Assembly: GCA_947169265.1 (NCBI GenBank)
Contig: CAMVPC010000013.1
Location: 1-64,000, forward strand
DNA: 64,000 nucleotides
Origin: an uncultured Prevotellaceae bacterium
Lineage (GTDB): Bacteria; Bacteroidota; Bacteroidia; Bacteroidales; Muribaculaceae
Direction: 5' to 3'
Part shown: piece after piece, positions 35,313-43,932 of the stretch
How the letters are laid out: each line of letters starts with the position of its first letter
Numbering within the stretch: the stretch's first letter is position 1
Program-made: the position numbers and the translations under genes
The notes under the pieces: model-generated
What the model saw: only the letters and a program-made list of their open reading frames with translations
Databases searched by the model: none
Told to the model about the DNA's origin: nothing

Positions 35313-36197
35313 TTACTTGAGTGGTTCCATGTGGAGGGTGATGTGGGTCGTTTCCCCAAAGCGTTCCTTGAGGCGGCGCTCGATGGCCGAGGCGTGGTCG
35401 TGGGCTTCGGTGAGGGTGGTGCCGCCGTCCATGCGGATATGGGCCTCGATGGCAATGCGGTTGCCTATGTGACGTGTGCGCAGGTTATGAGGCTCCGCTA
35501 CTCCTTGCTCGGCCTTGATGATGTCCTCGATTTCGCGCTCGGTATCCTCGGGGAGCGAACTCTCGGTGAGTTCTCCAACGCTTGTCTTGAGCAGGCCCAC
35601 AGCCACTTTCACCAGCACAAGGCCCACTACGATTGAGGCCAACGGGTCGAGCACCGTCCAGCGGTCGCCCAGCACGATGGCGCCTCCGATGCCCAGTGCG
35701 GCCCCTATCGACGAGAGGGCGTCGCTGCGGTGGTGCCACGCGTTGGCCACCATGGCCTGCGATTGTAGCCTCTTTCCCTTATAGGCGGTGTAACGATATA
35801 GAATTTCTTTTACCGCTATTGATAAAAGGGCAGCCCACAAGGCCAACTTGCCAGGAGCCGCGAGTTGCGCTCCGCCGGCCCAGTCGGCCAGTTTCACGCC
35901 GCCGGCGACGATGATGCCGGTGGCGGCGGCAATGAGCGCAAGACCGATGATAAACGAGGCGAAGGTTTCAAACTTCCCATGTCCGTAGTCGTGTGATGCG
36001 TCTTGTGGCTTGGCGCTGATTTTCACGAAAACAATCACGATGAGGTCGGTCAGAAAGTCCGACAGCGAGTGCACCGCGTCGGCAATCATCGCCGAGCTGT
36101 GCCCCAGCACGCCGGCGATGAACTTGAACGTGAGCAGCGCCACATTGCCCGCGCTGCCCACGAGTGTCACCCTGTAAATTTCCTTCTCTCGTCTCAT
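35313..36197 (-). CDS. Cation diffusion facilitator family metal transporter
   Basis: Membrane protein of 294 residues that should export zinc, iron or another divalent metal in exchange for protons. Six hydrophobic segments are seen; the metal-site residues are in ADAVHSLSDFLTD (helix 2) and ANAWHHRSDALSS (helix 5), the HD-HD pattern of the family. The C-terminal cytoplasmic domain (from GELTESSLPEDTEREI) contains HNLRTRHIGNRIAIEAHIRMDG. The metal cannot be fixed. The start was placed at ATG 36197, because the family pattern begins there and a micro-ORF ends in the same bases (ATGA). Confidence 0.9.
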   Translation of the reverse strand: MRREKEIYRVTLVGSAGNVALLTFKFIAGVLGHSSAMIADAVHSLSDFLTDLIVIVFVKISAKPQDASHDYGHGKFETFASFIIGLALIAAATGIIVAGGVKLADWAGGAQLAAPGKLALWAALLSIAVKEILYRYTAYKGKRLQSQAMVANAWHHRSDALSSIGAALGIGGAIVLGDRWTVLDPLASIVVGLVLVKVAVGLLKTSVGELTESSLPEDTEREIEDIIKAEQGVAEPHNLRTRHIGNRIAIEAHIRMDGGTTLTEAHDHASAIERRLKERFGETTHITLHMEPLK

Positions 36198-36307
36198 GAA
36201 AACAACTTTGTAGTCTTGAACCCCATTTGTTTTAATTCTGTGAGGGTGATGGCGTAATTCGTGAGCACATTCATGGCTAAAGCTATCAATAAAAGCGTCT
36301 TTTTCAT
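36194..36307 (-). CDS. 37-residue micro-ORF coupled to the metal transporter
   Basis: A short reverse frame beginning MKKTLLLIALAMNVL and ending KTTKLFS stops in TGA that overlaps the transporter's ATG as ATGA. The N-terminus looks like a signal peptide (two Lys, then a hydrophobic run) and the rest has seven polar residues and Lys. It could be a leader peptide controlling translation of the transporter, or the remnant of a longer secreted protein. No family recognised. The tight coupling is the main support that it is translated. Confidence 0.45.
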   Translation of the reverse strand: MKKTLLLIALAMNVLTNYAITLTELKQMGFKTTKLFS

Positions 36308-36362
36308 AATTGTAAGGTTTTGTTTGTTTTGTCACATTGGAATTATAGAGGGCAAATTTCGT

Positions 36363-36370
36363 CAAAATTA
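36363..36370 (-). promoter_or_regulatory. Candidate -7 box for micro-ORF and metal transporter
   Basis: Reverse-strand TAATTTTG, 56 bp before the micro-ORF start; no matching -33 box. Confidence 0.35.
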
Positions 36371-36399
36371 TTCGCGTATGCAAGAGTTTTGCGATGGAA

Positions 36400-36431
36400 T
36401 TTGCGCAAATGAAATCTATTTGCTAACTTTG
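36400..36431 (+). promoter_or_regulatory. Promoter of the 64-residue protein gene
   Basis: TTTG (36400-36403), 20 nt, TAACTTTG (36424-36431): exact fit to the Bacteroidetes consensus. Confidence 0.82.
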
Positions 36432-36501
36432 CGGTGAACAAGAGGATGCCGAAACGCTTTGAAGGGAGTAGGCAAGAACCATTTAAAAACTTTTCACGAT
36501 T

Positions 36502-36696
36502 ATGGCAGACGGAATACTCGATCAAGCAAAGAATTTGCTGCAAAATCAAGCCGGAGACCTGCTCAAGGACCCCGAAAAACTGAAAAAGGAAGCTACCGAA
36601 GTGGGCAAGAAACTCACGCCCGACCAGTATGACGACAAAGTGGAAGGCGTGGTCGACAGTGCCATCGACTTCCTCAAAGACAAGCTGGGTAAATAA
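36502..36696 (+). CDS. Small charged helical protein of unknown function
   Basis: Protein of 64 residues (MADGILDQAKNLLQNQAGDL, ending AIDFLKDKLGK), rich in Asp, Lys and Leu, with heptad-like amphipathic helices and no membrane segment or cysteine. The look is similar to small stress-associated or antitoxin-like helical proteins (CsbD or Rv0909-like composition), but I cannot assign it to either. It has its own strong promoter and a strong terminator, so it is a true single-gene unit. A toxin gene is not next to it. Confidence 0.8.
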   Translation: MADGILDQAKNLLQNQAGDLLKDPEKLKKEATEVGKKLTPDQYDDKVEGVVDSAIDFLKDKLGK

Positions 36697-36725
36697 CATA
36701 TTTTGCCCCCTCACAAAGAATCCAA

Positions 36726-36756
36726 AGGGAGCCGCGCGGTGCGGTTCCTTTTTTTT
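36726..36756 (+). terminator. Terminator of the 64-residue protein gene
   Basis: GGAGCCGC (36728-36735) pairs with GCGGTTCC (36741-36748, one G-U), followed by eight or more T. Confidence 0.88.
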
Positions 36757-36780
36757 GCGGCCTCGGGGGCGCCGGCATTG

Positions 36781-37872
36781 TCAGCGGGCGGCACGCTTGT
36801 AGAGGTAGATGGCGATAAGGGTGTAAACGAAGTTGGGAATCCACATGGCCACGCGCGGCGACGTGTAGCCGTTCACGGCAAAGGTCTGGGTGACTGTCAT
36901 GAACAGGATGTAAGAGAAGCTCAGCAGCAGGCCAATACCGATGTTCATTCCCATGCCGCCCCTCACTTTGCGCGACGAGAGTGACACACCGATGATGGTG
37001 AGGATGAAGGCTGCAGCTGCCATGGCATAGCGCCGCTCATATTCTATCTCGAACTGCTGGATATTGGCTACACCACGCTCGCGCTGGCGGTTGATGTAGT
37101 CCTTGAGTTCGGGCGTGGTGAGTTTCTCTTGGTCGTTGGTACTGATAAGGAAGTCGCCGGGCGACAAGTCGAGCGCCGTGTCGAGGGTTGTGCCCCGCTT
37201 GATTTCCTCGCGAAGCCCGTCGAACGAGCGAATGGTGTATTGATTCAGCTTCCAGCGACCCAATGTGTCGTAGGTCACGTCGCGCGCCGTAAGGCGCGAC
37301 TTGAGCGTAGTGCCCTCAAACTCGTCGAGCGAGAAGCGGTAGCCGCGTCGCAGCGTATTGTCGTAGCGAGCCATATAGGCCATGACTCCGGGTTTGACCT
37401 GCAACTGGATGTTCTCGGCAAAGTCAACGCGCTTGTTTTTCACCCACTGGTTGGTATACTCGATGCGTTTCACGTTGGCCGGAGGGATGACGTAGAGCGA
37501 TAGCGCAAGGGTGAAGGCGGCGATGATGGCCGCGCTCACCAGGTAAGGGATGACGAGACGATGGAAGCTGATGCCGCTCGAGAGGATGGCGATGATTTCG
37601 CTGCGGTCGGCCATCTTCGAGGTGAAAAAAATCACCGATATAAAAACGAATAAAGGCGCAAATTGCGTGATAATTGACGGTAGAAAGTTAAGGAAATACT
37701 TGAACACCGTCTCGTTGAGCGGAGCAGTGAGCATGGCATCAAGTTTCTCGTTGATGTCAAACATCACCACCACGGCCGACAGCAGTATGATGGCAAACAC
37801 AAAGGTCCCCAGGAACTGCCGCATGATGAAGCGGTCAAATTTCTTGATATGTAACCACCGTGGCACGGTCAT
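36781..37872 (-). CDS. LptF/LptG-family permease
   Basis: Inner-membrane protein of 363 residues of the YjgP/YjgQ family, which with LptB moves lipopolysaccharide from the inner membrane to the outer membrane. It has the N-terminal FDRFIMRQFLGTFVFAIILL helix, two more helices before residue 120 (LFVFISVIFFTSKMADRSEIIAILSSG is typical), a long periplasmic beta-jellyroll part and three C-terminal helices. Start ATG 37872 overlaps the tgt stop (ATGA), so the gene is translated after tgt. LptF versus LptG cannot be told apart from one copy. Confidence 0.9.
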   Translation of the reverse strand: MTVPRWLHIKKFDRFIMRQFLGTFVFAIILLSAVVVMFDINEKLDAMLTAPLNETVFKYFLNFLPSIITQFAPLFVFISVIFFTSKMADRSEIIAILSSGISFHRLVIPYLVSAAIIAAFTLALSLYVIPPANVKRIEYTNQWVKNKRVDFAENIQLQVKPGVMAYMARYDNTLRRGYRFSLDEFEGTTLKSRLTARDVTYDTLGRWKLNQYTIRSFDGLREEIKRGTTLDTALDLSPGDFLISTNDQEKLTTPELKDYINRQRERGVANIQQFEIEYERRYAMAAAAFILTIIGVSLSSRKVRGGMGMNIGIGLLLSFSYILFMTVTQTFAVNGYTSPRVAMWIPNFVYTLIAIYLYKRAAR

Positions 37873-38999
37873 AGGCGACGCATCAAAATTTCGACCATCT
37901 CGGCTTTCCACGGAGCGAAGTCGCCGGCGATGATGTGGCGGCGCGCTTCGCCCATGAGCCATAGGTAAAAGGCAAGGTTGTGGACGCTGGCTATCATCAG
38001 GGCCAGGAGCTCGTCGGCGATGAAAAGGTGGCGCACGTAGGCTTTGGTATAGACGTGGTCAACAATGCTCGGGCCGTCTTCCTGCAGTGGCGAGAAATCG
38101 TCGGCCCATTTCTTGTTGCGCATGTTCATCGTGCCGTGGCGCGTGAAGAGCATGCCGTTGCGGCCGTTGCGCGTGGGCATCACGCAGTCCATCATATCGA
38201 CACCTCGTGCAACGGCCTCAAGCATATTGGCGGGTGTGCCCACGCCCATGAGGTAACGTGGCCGGTCGAGCGGCAAGATTTCGTTCACCACCTCAATCAT
38301 GTCATACATTTTTTCGGTGGGCTCGCCCACGGCAAGACCACCGATGGCGTTGCCCTCGGCGCCCAAGTCGGCGACATGGCGGGCTGCGTCGCGGCGCAGG
38401 TCCTCATAGACGCAACCCTGCACGATGGGAAAGAAGGCCTGACTGTGGCCATAGCGAGGCGTGGTCTCGTTGAAGTGCTTCCACCCCCTTTCGAGCCACC
38501 GCTGCGTGAGTCGCAACGACTTCTCGGCGTAGGAACGTTCGCTGGTGCCTGGCGGACATTCATCAAGGGCCATCATGATGTCGCTGCCTATCGAGCGCTG
38601 GATGTCGACAACTTTCTCGGGCGTGAAAAGGTGCTTGGAGCCGTCGATGTGGCTGCGGAACGTTACGCCCTCGTCGCGCAACTTGCGGTTAGCGGCCAGC
38701 GAGAATACCTGGAAGCCGCCGCTATCGGTGAGAATGGGGCGGTCCCAACCGTTGAACTTGTGCAGGCCGCCTGCACGCTCGATGATGTCCATGCCGGGGC
38801 GCAGGTACAGGTGATAGGTGTTGCCCAGGATGATTTGCGCCTTGATGTCGTCGCGCAGTTCGGCCATGTGAACGGCCTTGACCGAGCCCACTGTTCCCAC
38901 GGGCATGAATATGGGCGTGAGAATATCACCATGGTCGGTGTGAATGACGCCGGCGCGTGCCTGGCTGTCGCTATCGTTAGCTGTAATGTCAAATTTCAT
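37869..38999 (-). CDS. tgt: tRNA-guanine transglycosylase
   Basis: Enzyme of 376 residues that exchanges guanine 34 for the preQ1 base in tRNAs for Asp, Asn, His and Tyr, on the way to queuosine. Family landmarks: TDHGDILTPIFMPVGTVGSVKAV, the active-site loop ILTDSGGFQVFSL with the Asp, MALDECPPG, AIGGLAVGEP, and LMGVGTPANMLEAV. The zinc ligands of the C-terminal region (C-x-C-x-x-C) are not visible in the expected form; this region has instead DCVMPTRNGRNGMLFT. It is first in the tgt-lptG operon. Confidence 0.95.
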   Translation of the reverse strand: MKFDITANDSDSQARAGVIHTDHGDILTPIFMPVGTVGSVKAVHMAELRDDIKAQIILGNTYHLYLRPGMDIIERAGGLHKFNGWDRPILTDSGGFQVFSLAANRKLRDEGVTFRSHIDGSKHLFTPEKVVDIQRSIGSDIMMALDECPPGTSERSYAEKSLRLTQRWLERGWKHFNETTPRYGHSQAFFPIVQGCVYEDLRRDAARHVADLGAEGNAIGGLAVGEPTEKMYDMIEVVNEILPLDRPRYLMGVGTPANMLEAVARGVDMMDCVMPTRNGRNGMLFTRHGTMNMRNKKWADDFSPLQEDGPSIVDHVYTKAYVRHLFIADELLALMIASVHNLAFYLWLMGEARRHIIAGDFAPWKAEMVEILMRRL

Positions 39000-39033
39000 C
39001 GTCTCAAGGGGGTGCTTGTGCTTTTTGCAGCCG

Positions 39034-39065
39034 CAAAGTTACTCACATTTTAATAGAGGCACAAA
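39034..39065 (-). promoter_or_regulatory. Promoter of tgt-lptG
   Basis: On the reverse strand TTTG (39065-39062), 20 nt, TAACTTTG (39041-39034): exact fit. Confidence 0.82.
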
Positions 39066-39150
39066 TATAACACCACATTTTTCGCCGTGGTGCCGCTTGA
39101 GTGGCGCAAAAAAGCGTAGCGCTCTTAGCGTGTGATAACGTGAAAATGCC

Positions 39151-39158
39151 TAACTTTG
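39151..39158 (+). promoter_or_regulatory. Candidate -7 box for hemW
   Basis: TAACTTTG ends only 10 bp before the hemW ATG, so transcription would start 3-7 nt before it. No -33 TTTG at the normal distance; TTAG lies at 22 nt. Confidence 0.45.
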
Positions 39159-39168
39159 CGGATGCATT

Positions 39169-40290
39169 ATGGCCGGATTATATGTGCACATACCGTTTTG
39201 CCGCAGCAAGTGTGTTTATTGCGACTTTTACTCAATGCCGCGCCTGGACCGTGTCGACGAGTATGTCGAGGCGTTGCGGCAGGAGTGGGCAATGCGCCGT
39301 GAGGAACTGCGCGGCGAGGAGGTGACGACGCTCTATGTGGGCGGTGGCACGCCGTCGCTGCTCACGCCGCGGCAATTGGAACGCCTGCTCGAGGTCTTAC
39401 CGTTGATACGGGTGGTGGAATTTACGATCGAGGTTAATCCCGATGACATTACCCGCGACTACGCGCGTGAACTGGCGGCGCTGGGCGTGAACCGCGTGAG
39501 CATGGGGGTGCAGAGCTTCAATGACCGCGACCTGCACGCCATCAATCGCCGTCACACCGCCGCCCAAGCCGTCGCCGCCGTGGAGCATTGCCTCGCCGCC
39601 GGCATCACCAATGTGGGCATCGACCTGATTTACGGCTTGCCCGGGCAATCGCTTGCGGCGTGGCGGGCCAATGTGGAACGGGCGTTGTCATTGCCCGTGA
39701 AGCACCTGTCGGCTTACAATCTGAGCTATGAACCCGGCACGCGACTGTGGGCATTGCGCGAGCGCGGCCTTATCACCGAGGTCGACGACGACACTTGCGT
39801 GGCGATGCACGAAACGTTGTGCGACCTTGCCGCTAAGGCCGGATGGGAACATTATGAAATCTCGAACTTCGCGCGACCGGGCTTCCGCTCACGCCACAAT
39901 TCGGCCTACTGGAATGGTACGCCCTATCTGGGGCTCGGCGCCGCAGCCCATAGTTACGACGGCACTACACGTAGCGCCAATCTGCCTCACTTGCGGCATT
40001 ACCTCGAGGAGATAGCCCGGGGGTGTGTGGCTTGCGAGCGCGAAACACTACAATGGTGGGAACGTCACGACGAGGACGTGATGCTGCGTCTGCGCACCAG
40101 TGATGGCCTCGACCTTAACGTGATGGCCGCCCGCTACGGAGAAGAAGCGGCTACGACTCTTACTGCGAAAGCCGCCCCCTTTGTCGCGTGTGGCCTGCTG
40201 CGGCGCGATGGCATGGTATATCGCCTCACGCGCGCCGGCATCATGCTCAGCGACAGCATTATCACCGCCTTGTTGGCCGACACGCCGTGA
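39169..40290 (+). CDS. hemW: HemW-like radical SAM protein (heme chaperone family)
   Basis: Radical SAM protein of 373 residues. The iron-sulfur cysteines are in HIPFCRSKCVYCDF (Cys11, Cys15, Cys18), followed by LYVGGGTPSLL, the NPDDITRDY segment, NRVSMGVQSFNDRDL, and the C-terminal domain with EISNFARPGFRSRHNSAYWNG. This is the HemW arrangement, formerly annotated as oxygen-independent coproporphyrinogen oxidase; HemW is thought to deliver heme to proteins and lacks that oxidase activity. The gene stands alone and converges on the efflux operon, 11 bp apart. Confidence 0.93.
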   Translation: MAGLYVHIPFCRSKCVYCDFYSMPRLDRVDEYVEALRQEWAMRREELRGEEVTTLYVGGGTPSLLTPRQLERLLEVLPLIRVVEFTIEVNPDDITRDYARELAALGVNRVSMGVQSFNDRDLHAINRRHTAAQAVAAVEHCLAAGITNVGIDLIYGLPGQSLAAWRANVERALSLPVKHLSAYNLSYEPGTRLWALRERGLITEVDDDTCVAMHETLCDLAAKAGWEHYEISNFARPGFRSRHNSAYWNGTPYLGLGAAAHSYDGTTRSANLPHLRHYLEEIARGCVACERETLQWWERHDEDVMLRLRTSDGLDLNVMAARYGEEAATTLTAKAAPFVACGLLRRDGMVYRLTRAGIMLSDSIITALLADTP

Positions 40291-40301
40291 GCGGGTCGCG
40301 G

Positions 40302-41387
40302 TTAGCTGTTCTTCTTGTAGCTATGGACGGCCCAAGTGGCCATGAGTAAGCCTATACCCAATAGCGCGTAAACCTGGTGCGCGATGTCGCTGAACGTGCC
40401 GCCACGGATAAACACCGTGCGGATGGCGTCGATAAAATAATGCATGGGATTGACGTAGGTCGTCAGGTAAGCCCATTGCGGCATCGAGCGGGTGGGGGTG
40501 AACAGGCCGCTGAGCAGCATGATACACACCACGAAGAACCACATCACAAACACCGCCTGCTGCATCGTGTCGCTGTAGTTCGAGATAATGAGGCCGAACG
40601 ACGAGAAAAACAAGGCCAACAGTAGGGCCAGCAAATAAACGAGCCACACTTCACCCTGCGGGGTGATGCCGTAGATGAGCCAAGCGAGGACAAGGCAAAC
40701 GGTGATGACGAAGAGTGCGATAATCCAGTAAGGGATAAGTTTGGAGAGAATAAATGCCCATTTCGACACGGGAGTGACGTTGATTTGCTCGATGGTGCCC
40801 GCCTCTTTCTCGCCCACAATGTTGAGCGTGGGCAGGAAACCTGTCATGAGCATCATCACGATGGCCAGCAGCGCCGGTATCATGTAGAGTTTGTAGTTCT
40901 GGTGCTTGTTGTAGAGCATCAAGGTGGACACTTTCGTCCTGATGGCCGCTTCGTCGGGCATGGCGTTGGCGGTGATGATTTGGCTCAAGTAAGCCGCACC
41001 CATACTACCTTTGGTGCCGTTCACGGCGTTGGCGGCAATGAGCACCTGTGGCGTGTGCCCGGTGGCGAGGTCTTTACCGAAGTCGGGAGGAATCACCAGC
41101 ACCACATCGGCTTTCCCGTGCTCTATTTCGTTCAGCGCCTCGCGGTAGGTGGATTTTTGTCCATTGAAAATGAAATAGTTGCTGGCCTCCACACTGTGCA
41201 CGATTTGTTGCGAGGCCTGGGAGCGGTCGTTGTCAACCACGTTGACCACGATGTTCTTGACTTCCATTTGCATCACCCAGGGCATGACGCACATGATCAT
41301 GATGGGGAACATGACAATGAGCTTGGGCAGGAACGAGTTGCGGCGAACCTGCAAGAACTCTTTTTGGATGAGATATTTAAGCGTCAT
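40302..41387 (-). CDS. ABC-2 type transporter permease (second of two)
   Basis: Permease of 361 residues with an N-terminal helix (FLPKLIVMFPIMIMCVMPWVM), a large extracytoplasmic domain to about residue 165 and five to six C-terminal helices, including the conserved LLSGLFTPTRSMPQWAYLTTYVNPMHYFIDAIR end. It resembles YhhJ/YbhR proteins, which pair with a double ATPase and a membrane-fusion protein in efflux. It is the last gene of a five-gene operon. Confidence 0.92.
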   Translation of the reverse strand: MTLKYLIQKEFLQVRRNSFLPKLIVMFPIMIMCVMPWVMQMEVKNIVVNVVDNDRSQASQQIVHSVEASNYFIFNGQKSTYREALNEIEHGKADVVLVIPPDFGKDLATGHTPQVLIAANAVNGTKGSMGAAYLSQIITANAMPDEAAIRTKVSTLMLYNKHQNYKLYMIPALLAIVMMLMTGFLPTLNIVGEKEAGTIEQINVTPVSKWAFILSKLIPYWIIALFVITVCLVLAWLIYGITPQGEVWLVYLLALLLALFFSSFGLIISNYSDTMQQAVFVMWFFVVCIMLLSGLFTPTRSMPQWAYLTTYVNPMHYFIDAIRTVFIRGGTFSDIAHQVYALLGIGLLMATWAVHSYKKNS

Positions 41388-41397
41388 GAGGGTAAAT

Positions 41398-42456
41398 TTA
41401 TTCGAGGCGGGTGTTAAACTTCTTGAGCGCTACCGTGAGGAAAAATACCGTGAAGACAGCAAGGATGGAGACTTCCTTGGCGACTTCGCCTATTCCCACA
41501 CCCATTATCATGAGTTTGCGCATCGCTTCGATGTAGTAGCGCGGCGGCACCACGGCGGCTACCCATTGCAGCACGCGTGGCATCGATTCCACCGGAAACA
41601 TCATGCCGCTGAGCATCACCACGGGCATGAGCAACACCATGGCCGAGAGCAACAGGGCCACGAGTTGCGTTTGCGCGATGTTGGAGATGAGCAGTCCCAA
41701 TGAGAGGGCCAGCACGATGTAGAGCACGCTCACTGCGATAATCCAGAACAACGAGCCGGCAAGTGGCACTTCGAGCACATAGCGCGCCATGAGCAGGATA
41801 GTGATGAGGATGGCGAAGGCGAGCACCAGGTAGGGGACGGCCTTGGCGATGATGACCATGAGCGGTTTCACCGGCGACACGAGCAATACCTCCATCGTGC
41901 CTTTCTCTTTCTCGCGCACGATGCTTATCGAGGTCATCATGGCGCAGATAAGCATCAGCAGCATACCCATGATGGCGGGCACGAAATTGTAGGCCGACCT
42001 CATCTGCGGGTTATAGAGCATCTTACTGTTGACAAGTCCTCCTTGCGTGTTGGCGATGACACCCTGCGCATAGTTGGTCCACTGTTGCGCCATGTTGGGG
42101 TCCGAGCCGTCGACAATAAATTGAAGGCCGCTTCTCTTGCCGGCAAAGTCGTGGCCGAACACGATGGCCATGTCGGCCTTTTGGCCGCGTATGAGCCGTT
42201 CGGCCTCGGCGGGGGTGGCTACTGTGGCGCTGAGCGTGAAGTACTCCGATTGCGACAGGCGTTGCACGGCGGCTTGTGTGGCGTGGTCCATTTGTGAGCA
42301 CACGACCACAGTGCGCACGTTCTTCACGTCGGTCGAGATGGCAAACCCGAAAATCAACATCATCACCACGGGCATGCCGAAGAGGATGAGCATCGTGCGC
42401 TTGTCGCGCAAGATGTGCCGCGCTTCTTTTACAACAAATGATAGGAATTGTTTCAT
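41398..42456 (-). CDS. ABC-2 type transporter permease (first of two)
   Basis: Permease of 352 residues, a homologue of the next gene (YbhS-like): N-terminal helix, extracytoplasmic domain, and a C-terminal membrane part with LSGMMFPVESMPRVLQWVAAVVPPRYYIEAMR. The two permeases probably form a heterodimer. It starts 15 bp after the ATPase gene and ends 10 bp before the second permease. Confidence 0.92.
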   Translation of the reverse strand: MKQFLSFVVKEARHILRDKRTMLILFGMPVVMMLIFGFAISTDVKNVRTVVVCSQMDHATQAAVQRLSQSEYFTLSATVATPAEAERLIRGQKADMAIVFGHDFAGKRSGLQFIVDGSDPNMAQQWTNYAQGVIANTQGGLVNSKMLYNPQMRSAYNFVPAIMGMLLMLICAMMTSISIVREKEKGTMEVLLVSPVKPLMVIIAKAVPYLVLAFAILITILLMARYVLEVPLAGSLFWIIAVSVLYIVLALSLGLLISNIAQTQLVALLLSAMVLLMPVVMLSGMMFPVESMPRVLQWVAAVVPPRYYIEAMRKLMIMGVGIGEVAKEVSILAVFTVFFLTVALKKFNTRLE

Positions 42457-42471
42457 GACGGGATGCTTGTC

Positions 42472-43932
42472 TTAGTCGCTTGAACGTGTGGCTTGTCGCG
42501 CCAGCAGGGTGAACACGTGGTCCATGTCGGGTTGGCCGAATTCCTCTTTCAAGGCTGCCGGGGTGCCTATCGCTTTGATTTTGCCGTCGACCATGATGCT
42601 GATGCGGTCGCAATACTCGGCCTCATCCATGTAGTGCGTGGTCACGAAGACGGTGATGCCGCGCGACGCGGCCTCGTAGATGAGTTCCCAAAACTGTCGG
42701 CGCGTGGCCGGGTCAACGCCGCCGGTGGGCTCATCGAGAAATACCACGCCGGGTTCGTGGAAGATGGAGACCGAGAAGGCGAGCTTTTGTTTCCATCCCA
42801 GCGGTAAACTCTTGACGAGCGTGTGCTTGTGCTCGGTAAATCGCAGTTGCTCCAGCAGTCGGTCGGTCTTGTGTCGAATCGTTTTGTCGTCCATGCCATA
42901 GATGCCGGCAAAGAGGCGTATGTTCTCGGCCACGGTAAGGTCTTCGTAGAGCGAGAACCGCTGTGACATGTAGCCGATGTGCCGCTTGATTTGTTCGTAC
43001 TCGGTGCGGATGTCGTAGCCCACCACACGACCTGTGCCCCCGGTGGGCTGATTGAGGCCTGTGAGCATGTGCATCGCGGTGGTCTTGCCGGCACCATTGG
43101 CTCCCAAAAAGCCGAAGATTTCGCCTTTCTTGACACTGAACGAGATGTCGTCGACAGCATGGAACGAACCGAAGGCTTTCACCAGATGCTCCACCTCAAT
43201 GACGTTTTCTTCCTTCACGTCACCGCCACCGGCGTGCTCAATGCCCGGCGGGTTGAAAATATGGGCAAACTCGCTCAAGATGCGGTCGGGCGTGTCGATG
43301 CCCCTCACTTGCCCATGGTCGAGAAACGCCACGCGCTCGCAACGGCGCACCTCATCGAGATAAGGTGTCGAGGCTACAATCGTGATGTCGCGATCCTTGA
43401 GCGTGGCCAGCATTTCCCACAGTTCCTTGCGGCTCACGGGGTCGACGCCCGTGGTGGGCTCGTCAAGGAAGAGTACACTGGGGCTGTGAACCAGCGCGCA
43501 GCTGAGTGCCAGCTTTTGCTTCATGCCTCCCGAGAGTGCCCCGGCGCGGCGGTTCTTGAAGCGTTCAATTTGCGAGTAGATGGCCTTGATACTGTCGTAA
43601 CCTTCCTCAACCGTGGTGCCGAAGAGTGTGGCGAAGAACTTTAGGTTCTCCTCGATGGTGAGGTCCTCGTAGAGCGAGAATTTCCCCGGCATGTAGCCCA
43701 CGCGGCTGCGCACATGGCGCATTTGCCGTGCCACATCGAAGCCGTCGACTGTGGCCGTTCCATTGTCGGGGAGCAACAGCGAGCACAGGATGCGGAACAT
43801 GGTGGTCTTACCCGCCCCGTCGGGGCCGATAAGCCCGAACACTTCGCCCTTGCCCACGGTGAACGACACGTTGTCGAGTGCCATCATCTTGCCGTAGCTC
43901 TTGCTCACATTTTTAACCTCGATGGCATTCAT
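42472..43932 (-). CDS. ABC transporter ATPase with two fused nucleotide-binding domains
   Basis: Protein of 486 residues with two ATPase domains in one chain (YbhF-like). Domain one: Walker A GPDGAGKTT, signature LSGGMKQKL, Walker B VLFLDEPTTGVDP. Domain two (from about residue 245): Walker A GANGAGKTT, Walker B VVFLDEPTGGVDP, but its signature reads LPLGWKQKL instead of LSGG. A changed second signature is usual in this group. The chain should power both permeases. It overlaps the HlyD-type gene's stop as ATGA. Confidence 0.94.
   Translation of the reverse strand: MNAIEVKNVSKSYGKMMALDNVSFTVGKGEVFGLIGPDGAGKTTMFRILCSLLLPDNGTATVDGFDVARQMRHVRSRVGYMPGKFSLYEDLTIEENLKFFATLFGTTVEEGYDSIKAIYSQIERFKNRRAGALSGGMKQKLALSCALVHSPSVLFLDEPTTGVDPVSRKELWEMLATLKDRDITIVASTPYLDEVRRCERVAFLDHGQVRGIDTPDRILSEFAHIFNPPGIEHAGGGDVKEENVIEVEHLVKAFGSFHAVDDISFSVKKGEIFGFLGANGAGKTTAMHMLTGLNQPTGGTGRVVGYDIRTEYEQIKRHIGYMSQRFSLYEDLTVAENIRLFAGIYGMDDKTIRHKTDRLLEQLRFTEHKHTLVKSLPLGWKQKLAFSVSIFHEPGVVFLDEPTGGVDPATRRQFWELIYEAASRGITVFVTTHYMDEAEYCDRISIMVDGKIKAIGTPAALKEEFGQPDMDHVFTLLARQATRSSD

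Noticed and set aside
36502-36696. Toxin-antitoxin pair
   Set aside because: The small protein looks somewhat like an antitoxin, but no second small gene is next to it and the unit has its own terminator.
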